NCBI GenBank assembly: GCA_018257865.1
Contig: JAEUBA010000022.1
Coordinates: 124,001 to 188,000 of the forward strand
Reading direction: 5' to 3'
Length of the DNA: 64,000 nt
From: Stereocaulon alpinum
Taxonomy: Eukaryota; Ascomycota; Lecanoromycetes; Lecanorales; Stereocaulaceae
The position numbers were made by a program, and so were the translations under genes. Shown in pieces: positions 45,601 to 55,990 of the stretch. Position 1 is the first letter of the stretch; every line of letters starts with the position of its first letter. The notes below the pieces were generated by a model. It was not told where the DNA came from. It made no database searches and worked only from the letters and a program-made list of their open reading frames with translations.

Positions 45601-47538
45601 CAAAGGTGGACACTTCACCGCTACCGAAATACTACTTCGCAGCAAAGGAGTCTCGGTGACAGCAGAGGTACGTATAGTCTTTTAGAGCTTCTCTCCTGAT
45701 TGGGGGCACTTTCTAAGTCCTAGGAATTATGGTGGGAGCAATTACCCAGGCTGTGCTTCCTAAGAATAGCCCAAATAGCCCACTTTACTGTATTGTACCC
45801 ATATAGAATAATGCTAATTCTGGATATTACGCAGGATGCACAAGCCCAACAGCCAATTCACCACGCAACACGAGCTGGCTCGCTCGACATCTTCAACCTG
45901 CTGATGATCAATAGTGCAAAGGTCGCTGTGATAAATGCCTTCGGCTGGCACCCTATTCACATTGCCATAGCATATGGCCACACAGCTCTAGTTGAGAGAC
46001 TAATTGAGCAATCTGCAAGGGTCGAAGAAAAGCTAGGCTCTTCGTCTATTAAGAACCACCAAACGCATAAGATGGTCGAGGACGGATATTGGGCTGAGGC
46101 GAGGTGGCCCTACCCAGGTAGTCGTCCCTTACATCTAGCTTGTGAATATGGACATTACCAGATCGCATCCAACCTCATACGCAGAGGTGCAAAGCTCGAA
46201 GCCTCATGTTCAGAAGGCTGGCGGCCACTCCATCATGCGGCGTTCAATGGGTCACCTGCTTTGGTAGAATTACTGCTCAATGCCGGCTGCTACCCGTGGG
46301 CAGAGACTGAGGAAGGTCTCACACCTCAGGGCGTACAGTTCAGAACGGCTGGTTCCCCTATAACCGAGGACGAAAAGGCTAAGGTGCGTTTGTTGCTGCA
46401 AGAGGCCATGGATCGGATGACCAAGCAAAACGATGCGAAACAATTCAAGGTGGGGCGGAAGAAGGGTCGGACTGTGGAGGAGAAACAAAATTTTATTCGT
46501 TCTGCCGCGTTCTCCGTGGAAATGGCTGCAAAATCTTCGAAGCATAGTACGAAGCCATATCGGTCATATCACACGCCCCCTCCGATGCCACACTCAAACA
46601 CCTTCCCAAGCGCTATTCCTACAATACATCACCCACCTCAGGCTACCGAGCCGTCCCCACCTCTAGAGAGGCCAGCATCCAGTTCTTCAAACCGTCCCTC
46701 AATCACATTAAGCGAATCGGACCTAAAAAACGTACCTAGCATCACGTCTCCTGCAACCAGTCTTTCAAATCTCGCCTCCACCGAACAAAGCGAATCGAAG
46801 CCCGAGGAGACGACCAGCAACACAGCCCTGGCCCAAAGATCCGCAACGAAGGTCGCCGTGCAGCACTCGATAGGTTCAATGCAAGGATTACCAGGCCTAC
46901 CGCTGAATTTGATGAAGAATAAGTTCAAGCTCAAGCGCGCTTCAACTTTCGGGGCAGATGTGTCGAAGCAGGGAATTGAAAAGATGTCGACCGGTTTGGA
47001 TATATCGAGACAAGGTATTGAGAAGGTGTCAAGCTTTGGGCTCGATGTATCGAAGCAGGGATTAGAGAAGATGTCGAGCTACTCGCAGAATATGTCCAAG
47101 CAAGGGATGAATATGTCGAAGCAGGGATTAGAGAAGATGGGAATCAATATCATGAAGAAGAACAAGGTTGGGAGAATGATTCTGAATGAAAGCGAGGGCA
47201 ATGGCCTTATTGGTGGTACTCTTTCGCTTGCTTCAGATATCATCGCAACCACCCAAGGCTCTGAATCAAACACAACGAGCAAAGGAAAACTTTCACGTGG
47301 TTTACGAGCTCTCGAAGGTGTCACCGAGGTTGCCGGGGGAAACCAGAGCAGCACGGGCGAAATTACCGGTTTAAACCCCCAAAGAGACATGCCAGATGAT
47401 GATGAAAATGACGATGACATACTAAATGACAACATGGATGATGCAAAGAGTATTAGTGCGTTCACTATGGGTGGGTTTGATGCCTTTGACAACGGTGGTG
47501 ATGGCGACGATCATGGTGGTGACGGGGGCGACTTCTAA
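42684..47538 (+). CDS. Large ankyrin-repeat protein with STAND-type N-terminal domain and C-terminal SKQGLEKM repeats
   Basis: Four exons (42684-43129, 43185-44988, 45158-45667, 45835-47538) join in phase to 1487 residues. The N-terminal about 140 residues (MDPITILGAVGATLKIVKEV) resemble the helical N-terminal domain of fungal STAND/NLR proteins. A Gln/Ser/Pro-rich disordered region of about 430 residues follows. About twelve ankyrin repeats span about 590-1090 (TALHHACHKGQLAVAKTLI, TPIHLAVK, TPLHISAAKGNVEMC, ALHFAAQQGHW, PIHIAIAYGHTALVE, PLHHAAFNGSPALVELLL). A linker leads to four to five 14-15-residue repeats (DVSKQGIEKMS type, about 1290-1360) and a Gly/Asp-rich tail. There is no NACHT or NB-ARC ATPase. 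Introns 2 and 3 lie between ankyrin repeats at phase 0. The intracellular role is likely protein-protein interaction; partners are unknown. Confidence 0.85.
46949..47155 (+). repeat. Coding short tandem repeat (14-15 residues) at the ankyrin protein C-terminus
   Basis: Units of the form D-[VI]-S-[KR]-Q-G-[IL]-E-K-[MV]-S recur four to five times, the fourth shortened. The pattern is amphipathic: K/R/Q/E on one face and I/L/M/V/G on the other. Confidence 0.85.
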
Positions 47539-49079
47539 TGAGTTGACGTTCTCCATTTATGCATTGGGTATTTCTTTGTGGCTGGATATGCACCACAGAC
47601 TGCCAATGTGTTGATTGATAATCAGGGCAAGCTACTTCAACGTTACTTATTTGTCGTAGAAATGTAATGTAGTATTTGCATATTGGCTGGTGCTGGAGAT
47701 ACCGATTTGTGTACCCTAGTCTATATCTATCCAGATGGGATTACTTCATCCGCGGATACGTGCCGCTTTCGCTTATTCGACACATCCTCGCCATTCACCT
47801 ACTGCCGTAAACTTCCTGGAGGATCTAGCCAAGGTGCAGAACTCCTTCACACCTTACTCATCGTTTCAAATCCATCGTCACCAAGGCAGCTCTAACGTGT
47901 CTTTCTTAGAGGGTGTCATGTCTCAAAAGGGTTCGGGCCCCTACTGTATTCGGGTGTTCCAGAAATTGCCATACTAGGTTCGCAACGTTTGGCTAAGTAT
48001 TGTTATTAATGTGGACGTTTCATGCCAACTATTTAGCTACGGCTATCACAGACCCTTTGTGTAAGCGTTCGAAAGGTGCTCCCTTTTCAGAAGTATTGCA
48101 GGATGGTCCTGACCGACGAGGGTCCGATATGCTTGTGACACGCAGACGTCAGCTTTTGATGGGAAGATGATGCTCATTGCAATTTTCACAACTATAGGCT
48201 ATCTAGCCAACAAAGCTCATGTCGAATTTGGGGATTTCGTGCTAGAACGTTTACTTGATATGTCCCTGATGGTACAGGGTCTACGTGGTGACCGTCTCAT
48301 ACATGTTCAAATCCCTGTTAGGAAGAGCTTCGATCTAGGATCTCTACGCTGGTTCTTTGGGGTCAGTATGTTCTAGGTGATACGGGCTTGGTTCGGACTC
48401 GTATGCATGATGTCAACCAAGAACAGACAATTCGGTGGTTCGGGATTAGAACAAGTCTTCGTTGAGGAAGCTGCAGCTGACGAGGAGGCATATATCAACA
48501 TACTCGATGCGCAAGGGAAACACTTGTTGAAAGTCAGACCTAAACCGGATGTGTGAGGACGAGTCCTACCCGAGGATGGGGAGTGCTCTCCTTGTGAATT
48601 GCATAGGTAGGAACAAGGTCCAAGGCTATTATCGAAGAGTTGCACAGTCTCAACCCTAACCCTAAGTCGACACATGCATGGTTCCTAATCTCGACATCTT
48701 CAAAAGCCGGATTTATATCCGAAGGAAAACAATCTTTTCTTTCAGTGTTCCAGATGCTTTCCTTTGCCACTCCAACACGCTCTAGAACGCTGGAAAAACC
48801 TCGTAATTACACTACCCCAATGTCTTTAACTCCGCAGTCCAGTTGTTTTTCAACGATGCCGTATAACCGGACTGTCTTGGCGGCCGCTTGTACGCTCAAG
48901 AATCGAAGAGTGATGATCTCACTTCTGAATCATGCTGAAGATCCGACATCATGCCTCCAGCTACAGCTATAAGCCCGAGGAGGCACAAGGTTTCGACGAT
49001 GCGAGGGACGGCTCCGGCGGCCGCATGGTGGGCGATTGCGTCAGGGAGAAAAATCTATGAATTCACTCCAGCTGCCACA
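47539..49079. other. Intergenic, about 1.5 kb, no supported gene
   Basis: ORFs are under 115 codons. Two tandem CCCTAA-like units near 48652-48664 look telomeric, but two units are too few to mean anything. Confidence 0.45.
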
Positions 49080-49085
49080 TATATA
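49080..49085 (+). promoter_or_regulatory. TATA box of the alcohol dehydrogenase gene
   Basis: TATATA lies 68-73 bp upstream of the ATG. Confidence 0.45.
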
Positions 49086-49152
49086 GGCAGTATCCTGCTC
49101 TCTCTTGAAGTTCAATTCAATATCAAACCATACACCTTCATTCACCGCAAAG

Positions 49153-50345
49153 ATGAGCACCTCGTACAAATTTCAAGGCTGGCTGGGTCTCGACCCTAGC
49201 TCTGCCAAGGGAAACATGCAATGGAAAGAATATGAGCCCAAAACCTGGGAAGAGACCGATATCGATATCAAGGTTACACACTGCGGTATCTGTGGCTCAG
49301 ATCTGCATACTCTGCGAAGTGGATGGGCACCAACAATATACCCATGTTGTGTTGGGTATGTAGATTGAGTCTCTCAGGTGAAGTGCACCACTAACGGTCA
49401 TCAGCCACGAAATTGTTGGAACGGCAGTACGAGTTGGTAGCAAGGCAGAGAGGAACATCAAGTTAGTGCACATAAGGCTTTGAATCACCACCTCATGATT
49501 ACTAACACACATCTTCCAGAGTCGGCGACAGGGTCGGCGTAGGCGCACAATCAGGCTCCTGCCTAAAGCCCGAATGCGAAGAATGCGCAAGTGGCATGGA
49601 AAACCACTGCCCCAAAATGGTCGGCACCTACAACGGCAAATACGCCGACGGCAGCAAATCCTACGGCGGCTACTCAGACTACTGCCGGGCCCCCTCCCAC
49701 TTCGTCGTCAAAATCCCCTCCAGCATCCCCTCCGAAGAAGCAGCCCCCATGCTCTGCGGCGGCATCACAACCTTCGCGCCCCTAAAGAAACACGGCTGCG
49801 GCCCCGGCAAGAAAGTCGGCATCGTCGGCGTCGGCGGCCTAGGCCATTTCGGCATCTTATACGCCAAAGCCCTCGGCGCAGACAGCGTGACTGCCATCTC
49901 GCGCACCTCGGCGAAGAAAGAAGATGCGATGAAACTTGGCGCTGATAAATACATTGCTACAAACGACGACGCGGACTGGGCCAGGCACCATGCGCGCTCT
50001 CTTGATCTCATCGTCAGCACGGTTTCCTCGCCCAATATGCCTCTAGAACAATACCTCCAGCTCCTGCGCACGAATGGGCAATTCATCCAAGTCGGTGCCC
50101 CGGAGGATAAATTACCTGCGTTTAATGTGTTCCCGTTGATAGGGAAGGGTGTCAAGATTGGGGGGAGTGCGATTGGGGCGCCGCATGAGATTGAGGAGAT
50201 GTTGGCGCTGACGGCGGAGAAGGGGGTTCGGCCGTGGGTGCAGAAGAGGGCGTTAAAGGATGCTAATAAGGCGATTGTGGATATGGTTGAAGGGAGGGCG
50301 AGGTATAGGTTTGTGCTTGTCAATGAGGGGCATGCGAGGTTGTGA
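49153..50345 (+). CDS. Zinc-dependent alcohol dehydrogenase, cinnamyl-alcohol/ADH6 type
   Basis: Three exons (49153-49355, 49405-49461, 49520-50345) give 361 residues. This is a cytosolic MDR enzyme that interconverts aldehydes and alcohols, usually with NADP(H). Catalytic zinc ligands are in THCGICGSDLHTLRSGW (Cys) and GHEIVGTAVRVG (His, Glu), the latter split by intron 1. The structural zinc lobe is GSCLKPECEECASGMENHCP. The Rossmann motif GIVGVGGLGHFGILYAKALG is followed by SRTSAKKEDAMKLGAD. A Ser/Arg after the second strand (AISRTSAKK) favours NADP. The C-terminal third keeps the family pattern GGSAIGAPHEIEEMLALTAE. Fungal CAD-like enzymes reduce cinnamaldehyde, fusel aldehydes and the like; the substrate is not decidable here. 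The second exon is only 57 nt. Confidence 0.9.
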
Positions 50346-51120
50346 GGTACGAGTTCAGAGAGAGGTTAGCGGGATTGTTTAGATTAGATTAGATTAGGCT
50401 GCTAGCGGTGAATAAAATGGAATAAAAGTATGTACCTACGGGACTCTGGATCTTCTACTTAGCAGTTGCATGCTTCAAGAGGTATCCACAGGTCGCTCTC
50501 TAGTACTATCAACTGCGAATGAGCTTCAACATACCTAGTCCCAGCCAAGATGCATCCCCTACCCATCATCCGACACAAGCCATGCTTACTCCCCCCACCA
50601 GATCACCTCAAAAACTCATACTTCCCTCTCCCTCCCCTATCACATCTCGCACCACAGCCGTCTCCTCTCAACCGCCCGTACCTTTACTACCCCCATCCTC
50701 CCCCCTCCAATCCCCAAACCCTCATCCCCAGAACCTTGTAACAGTAACGATAACATAGTATAATCCCAAAAACATTGTCCATGAAAATGTTTCATTATGT
50801 TGTATGAGCACTCATATCGTACTCATTCTTCAATCATTGTTGGACAAGTTATACAGGTAGTATGTTTGTGTTTCGATGTGAGGTGTTTCGTGCAATGACT
50901 CGGGCGAAGATCGAAAGTGTTGCTTCGAGTGGTTTGGTCGAGGGGGACTGGGGTGTTTCGGGTTTGGTGATGTGTGGAATGGGTTGGTGGTGATCTTGAC
51001 CGTGGTTCCCTCGCGGATTTTATAGAGTAGAGTGCTTTATTGGCATGTGCTCGGTTGTTGATTCCTAGCCTCTCTATCTCTTGGCATGTCCGCAGTATGA
51101 TCACCTCAACCTTGATACCA
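50346..51120. other. Convergent intergenic region, C/T-rich on the plus strand
   Basis: At 50,540-50,745 the plus strand is mostly C and T with A, and nearly free of G. No gene motif is visible. It lies between the 3' ends of the dehydrogenase and of the membrane protein. Confidence 0.55.
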
Positions 51121-52966
51121 TCACAGTGCGCCGCGACGATGCTCAACACTCGCACCTCTAAAGAACGAATTTCGCTGATCTTGAGCCCTTGGATCATCCT
51201 TCGATGCATCTACAACAGCAGGCGGTGCATCGATATATTCCGTATCTCGATGTCTGATAGGATGGCGAATGACAATTCTGGACACTTCTTGCGGATTCTT
51301 GCACCAGCGGTAGAAATTGCGGAGTTCGTCGATGGGGCCTTTGCCTGTTTGATTGAGGGGATCGGAGATGGATTTGTAGAGATGTGTTAAGGCGTTGAGG
51401 ATGTGGTTGGTGGCAGTGTTTCGGGTGTTGGGAGGGGGTGAGGAGGGGGGGAACGGTAGCTCCTTTACTGAGGGGGTTCGACATTCGGGTTCGGTATCCG
51501 ACGTGGAGTATAGCGAAGATTTTTCGTGATTCATTGCCGCAAAGCCGTGCTCTGCTTCGGACTCCCGCTGCTTGTGAGTGCGTGAGAAGCATGATTTGAC
51601 GCCATGACCAGCACGCCGGCATCCTTTCACGAGAAGGTTAACGACATCATCATGATACTTCGCAATCAGCGCCGCTAGTACAACCAAAACTGCAGAAGCC
51701 CAGGGGGACCATTGGCCGATCATATAGGGTTTCTCGGAGTCAGGCAGTTCATCCCACAACAGAAATTCCTGCCCAATGACGTTGATGATGAAGTACGGCA
51801 CACAGAAGATGACGACAGCGCAGGCGATAAGGTAATTGAGGCCCGCAAACATTCTGACGAGGACCTCCTGAGTTCTCACGATATAACGCTTTGAGGATAT
51901 GGGATGTTCCATAGAAAGGGTGACGTAGATGAGATCGCGAATCTCCCGCGGATCTCTACGGCCAAAGAGTGCCGTGATGAAACCTTGCAAGACGATTAAA
52001 GGGAGAGTCAAAAAGTTGAGGGTCAAATTCCAGCTAGCAAGATTCAGGATCCGCACAGTCTTGGCATTTTTGGGTCCTGGATGTGTTCCATCCCATAGCA
52101 GAGCTTGAGAATGTGCGAGTAAGACAAGTTCGTTCTGACTGCGGAAGATGCTGGGAAGGCTGGTTATCTGATTGCACGGATCTGTACAGCCATTATCTTG
52201 GATGAAGTTGAGGTCGATGGCTCTCCGATGGAACGTCCCGTATGAGGAGAAGAGCTTGCTGGCGTTGGTCCCTGGGCTGCACATCACTTTGCTCATATCG
52301 GGATATTCGTGATTGTCAAGCGGAGGACCAGTTAGGACTTGTTGCCATATGCAAATGAATCCGATTAGGACCAGGAATGCCCAATATATGACAATCGTTC
52401 TTGTCCCCACGTCGCCATTTGTCTTTAGCGCTTTCGGATCTTTAATGCTTGCCGCTTTTTGTCCCAGCCGCCGCAATGTGCCTGACCAGTTCAGTAGTGG
52501 GACTGTGACGAGGCATGCGGAGTTCAGGATGGCGTAGAGAGCCCAGCTGTCGCTTTCGATGGCGGGATTCGGTCCACGCCATACTAGGAGGCAAGCGTGT
52601 ACCGCTGCGGAGCTGGAATAGACGAGGGCGGAAACGAGGGCACCGGCTACGAGCCAGAGATGGGCGCGAGAGAAGAGAGAGAAGACAAGGGTGCAGTAGT
52701 AGAGGAGGCGGGCGAGGAAGGAATATGTGCCCTGGAAGAGTCAGCTTCCGTCTCGTTCAACCCTCATCCCATGTTCAAAACCCTAGAATGGTTCGTAGCC
52801 TTACACTCATTGGGTATACGCAGACTCCAAAGGTCGCCTCGTTGTCAAGCACCACTGCTGTCACATCATGGGTCCCAGTCGGGCTGGTATTGTTCAGCGC
52901 ATTCGCACACAGTAAGCAGGTAAATAAGCACAACAAAACTTTCAAAAGTCTCAAGGAATGCGCCAT
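51121..52966 (-). CDS. Polytopic fungal membrane protein of unknown function
   Basis: Two exons (52966-52805, 52731-51121; donor GTAAGG) give 590 residues. Residues 1-24 form a signal peptide (LRLLKVLLCLFTCLLCANA). A short lumenal part follows (NNTSPTGTHDVTAVVLD, ATFGVCVYPMS), then about seven hydrophobic segments after the intron (FLARLLYYCTLVFSLF, TIVIYWAFLVLIGFICIW, YLIACAVVIFCVPYFIINVI, WASAVLVVLAALIAKY among them). The C-terminal about 180 residues are polar and Ser/Pro-rich, probably cytosolic. The pattern of signal peptide plus 7TM recalls fungal GPCR-like or cell-surface proteins, but I know no motif that proves it. An ORF-only reading starting at a TTG (52476) loses the first 110 residues. 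Confidence 0.72.
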
Positions 52967-54865
52967 CGCACTGTCAAACTCCAAAGATGAAGATACAGCT
53001 CTCTAGATTGTACAATACTCCGATGGCCAGAAAACAGAGAAAGAGGGGAACCCATTCTACAGGGGGAAAATGCCATCTTATCAGCAGTCAAGCAACATTG
53101 ACCGTTCCGCATGGGTGCATGGAACCAATTCTGCGTTCATCAAGCCGGGTTGTAAGCTTATTGTGGGGGGCTCAGGGCTATTTAAGGCTGTTTCCAGGGG
53201 GGAGGGGGAGCCTAATTCTAGTGGGTTGCCGAAGCTGCAGCTAGTGCGGCTCAACCACTAACGGTGCATTAAGGTTCGTGTTTCAGGGAGTGATCAGCGC
53301 TACTGTCAGACCTGGAACGTGCTTGCCGCTTTGGCTTGCGGCTTGAGTGATCCGTAATATTATCACAGGTGATGACAACCGAACGCTTTCCTAAGAGCAT
53401 TGAAAATTCGGTGAGAGATAGGGGAGAGTCACATGTGGCAGATTTAGAGATGACCATTGCTGACGGCTGACTAATCACCCAAAAGCTACGCTTACGGCAA
53501 GACCGCCGCTGCCATGGGCGCGATTGTAATACCCTTGACCGCCCTCCTGGCCAATATTGGTCTGTGTCTGAAGGTAGCAGACCGTAGTCCACCATCTTGG
53601 GGGTCGGCACTCTTTCATAAACCTCTCGGATGCTAGTATTCGCTCTGTAGATGGAAAGAAGTGTTCCTTGCGCTGCCTTAGTATGCTTCATTATCAGGTA
53701 TCTTGCTCCTTGGGTTGACACAGCTGCAACACTCTTCCGTCTCGAGGTTCCAAAATCTCACACCAGCCACAGGACATCCCCCCGTGAGAAGGTGCTAAGA
53801 TGTTTCTAGCTTTACAATTCGCCATGGCTGTCTATTATCTGGGAATTTCGCCTACGAGGTTTCGCTTCGCCCATGTGGGTGGCAATATGCTAAGTACTCT
53901 ATTAAATCATCAAAAATGACTCACGGAATATGTTATGTACTCCGGAAGTCTGAGCTTGAGCCACGCTCGTATCTGGTACTTACGTGGTTTACAAGAATTG
54001 CTAGCGTGGTCCCACTCATTGCCGAGCCCTGCATGCATTCCCAGTAAGTGTTGGTTTCTCGTGTGTCTCATACAGGCTCTCTGGTCATCTTGGTCCGAAC
54101 CTCTATGACATGTCAAGCCAAAAGTAGTGTCGCCTTCAAGATGGCTATAGTGACGATGTAAGGATACGTGCTAACCACTGAACAAAGGCTTCCTAGTACA
54201 AAGACTAGTCGATCGTGCCTTTGTCTCTAAACATTTTGATTTTGGGCAAGAAGCTAGATGTCTCGTCCTCTTGGCTTTAGAGGCTTGACGGCGAGCAAAG
54301 TCGGAGCGGAACCAACAGCGTGCCTGAGGATACGAGCAACGATATAGCCACGGGAGGGTGTTCTGACATTCCACTGAAGCGTTGATTGAGATGGTACTTG
54401 CCCACTCCTCCATCGTTATGAACAAGTCAAACAATATCTCAGGATTTCATGGGCAGATTACCTGAACTAGTCGTTGTTTGGGCCTTCTAGCCTTGGCGTT
54501 GATGAAATATGAGACCACCGAATGGATAGAAGTCACTCTCAGAACCCTGTGAGCCTCTAGTTGGGTTCACGGGAGGAGTGATGAAAAACAGTGCCTCTTC
54601 CTGATGTCTCCGCGAGACGTTCTCAGTCGACAGCACAACTATTGAGTGCCACCTCTCGACTTGCATGACTTTTTTGCAGAACCACTTGCGACGTGCTTTC
54701 TACCTTTTCGACAGCTGTGTCTCTGACCGGTTTTGGTTATCTTGGCGGAAAGAGCCCTTAAGTACCTGCGATTAGCTTGATTCGCAAGCACGGGATGAAA
54801 GGTCCGTAGCAAAATCATTGCAATTGTACTGGGAGACTGACGTAGGGAGTCCTCAAGAAGTTGTG
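52967..54865. other. Intergenic, about 1.9 kb, no firmly supported gene
   Basis: The minus strand at 53269-53721 has a 150-codon ORF (ATG at 53691, about 140 codons). Its first half looks protein-like (IYRANTSIREVYERVPTPKM), and the adjacent frame continues GGQGYYNRAHGSGGLAV up to a GTAAGC donor. I recognise no family, so it may be a relic or a small spliced gene. The rest shows no motif. Confidence 0.35.
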
Positions 54866-55990
54866 CTAATAGTCCCTGTGGAGTGGGTCGAAGTCCTCGT
54901 CGTCATTATAGACCACAAAGTCCGGGCAAGCCTTTGCTCACATTATGTCAGATAAAGGGCATACTAAAGGTGATACCTCACATCTCTCATGTAATCCGGC
55001 GAGTCATCCCACCATGATGGAAAGGATACCCTCCTCTGTTCGACTCCTGATGTGGATTCGAGGCGGGCCATAAAGCGCTCGATTCTTACCAGCTGATCTT
55101 TGTTGGCAACCCAAGACATGTAGTCTGATGCCTAGACGATCCATGGTAGAGACTCGGGAAAGAATTAGCGAAATGCCAGACGCACAGTACCCACGTGCAA
55201 ATTATTTTTCAGGCAACATATCCTTGCATCGGACCTCTTACACATCTCAGTGTCTCTGCAAAAGACAAAGGGGACGCCGAACTGCCTAAAAACAACTACC
55301 AGGTAGGACAATCACAGACCATTTGCGGCGAGAGTTATACCTGAAGCTTGCAGTGTAGCGGTCAACAAGGAGGATTCGATATGACGGCCGCATTGCGCGA
55401 CAATCTTTAAATGCCCTGGCCGTCGCCCGCTCCCACTAGCTCAGTATGAACGTCATTCTACGTCCCAAAGCTCAGCCCTTCGGTAAACCTACTGTACGAA
55501 CCTTCAGCGACTTCTAGTCATACGTAAGAAGCTACTGCGACGCAATTTGTACTACTGCTCCCCGCCGGAGACTGGTGCCCGTCGGTACGAGGGTTCCATG
55601 GTGCTTACAGTCAATGCAGTCTGCCGTCTTCTTAGTGGCAGCGGATAGAGATATTCCTACAGTCTTGACGATTGTAGCACCACCCTAGGTCAAGGACTTG
55701 ATGTTTGCCGCTGTTGTGGCGCTGATGGACAATGCTCAAAGTAGGCACGACCGCTGACAGATGATTGAAGTGTTTGAAGTGCAAATACCACGTTGACAGC
55801 GATTCTCGATCCTGCGGAAGGGCTTCCTGTGTTTGCGCAATCTCGAAGATACGAAGGTGCGGCTATACCAACAATCTGGAAGTTGTCATTATCGATGCGA
55901 AGCTCCAAAGTGTTTTCAAACCAGAGTCCTGACAGAGAAAAGTGCTCTTTGACTCTTCAATTCTCAAGCTAATGTGGCGTGGATACTGTA
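54866..55990 (-). pseudogene. Multi-exon gene or relic, unknown function, partly decayed
   Basis: Four exons join in phase on the minus strand. 55435-55341 gives WERATARAFKDCRAMRPSYR and ILLVDRYTASF. 55285-55195 gives QFGVPFVFCRDTEMCKRSDA. 55131-54982 gives DYMSWVANKDQLVRIERFMA and RVSFPSWWDDSPDYMRD. 54931-54866 gives ACPDFVVYNDDEDFDPLHRD and a stop. Introns are GT-AG and 50-63 nt. Upstream the frame hits TAG at 55438-55436, and I could not find a clean start. Further upstream (55910-55690) a coding-like stretch (LELRIDNDNFQIVGIAAPSY, SRIAVNVVFALQTLQSSVSG) probably belongs to the same gene, interrupted by stops. The layout recalls fungal F-box/LRR-like hypothetical proteins, but I cannot name it. 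The 3' half could still be a live gene. Confidence 0.4.

Noticed and set aside
48650..48666. Telomere-like CCCTAA units
   Set aside because: Only two units, no subtelomeric genes or longer array nearby; chance is enough.
53269..53721. 150-codon minus-strand ORF as a gene
   Set aside because: The first half looks protein-like but the frame that continues the sense is the neighbouring one; family unknown, so it is only mentioned in the gap entry.
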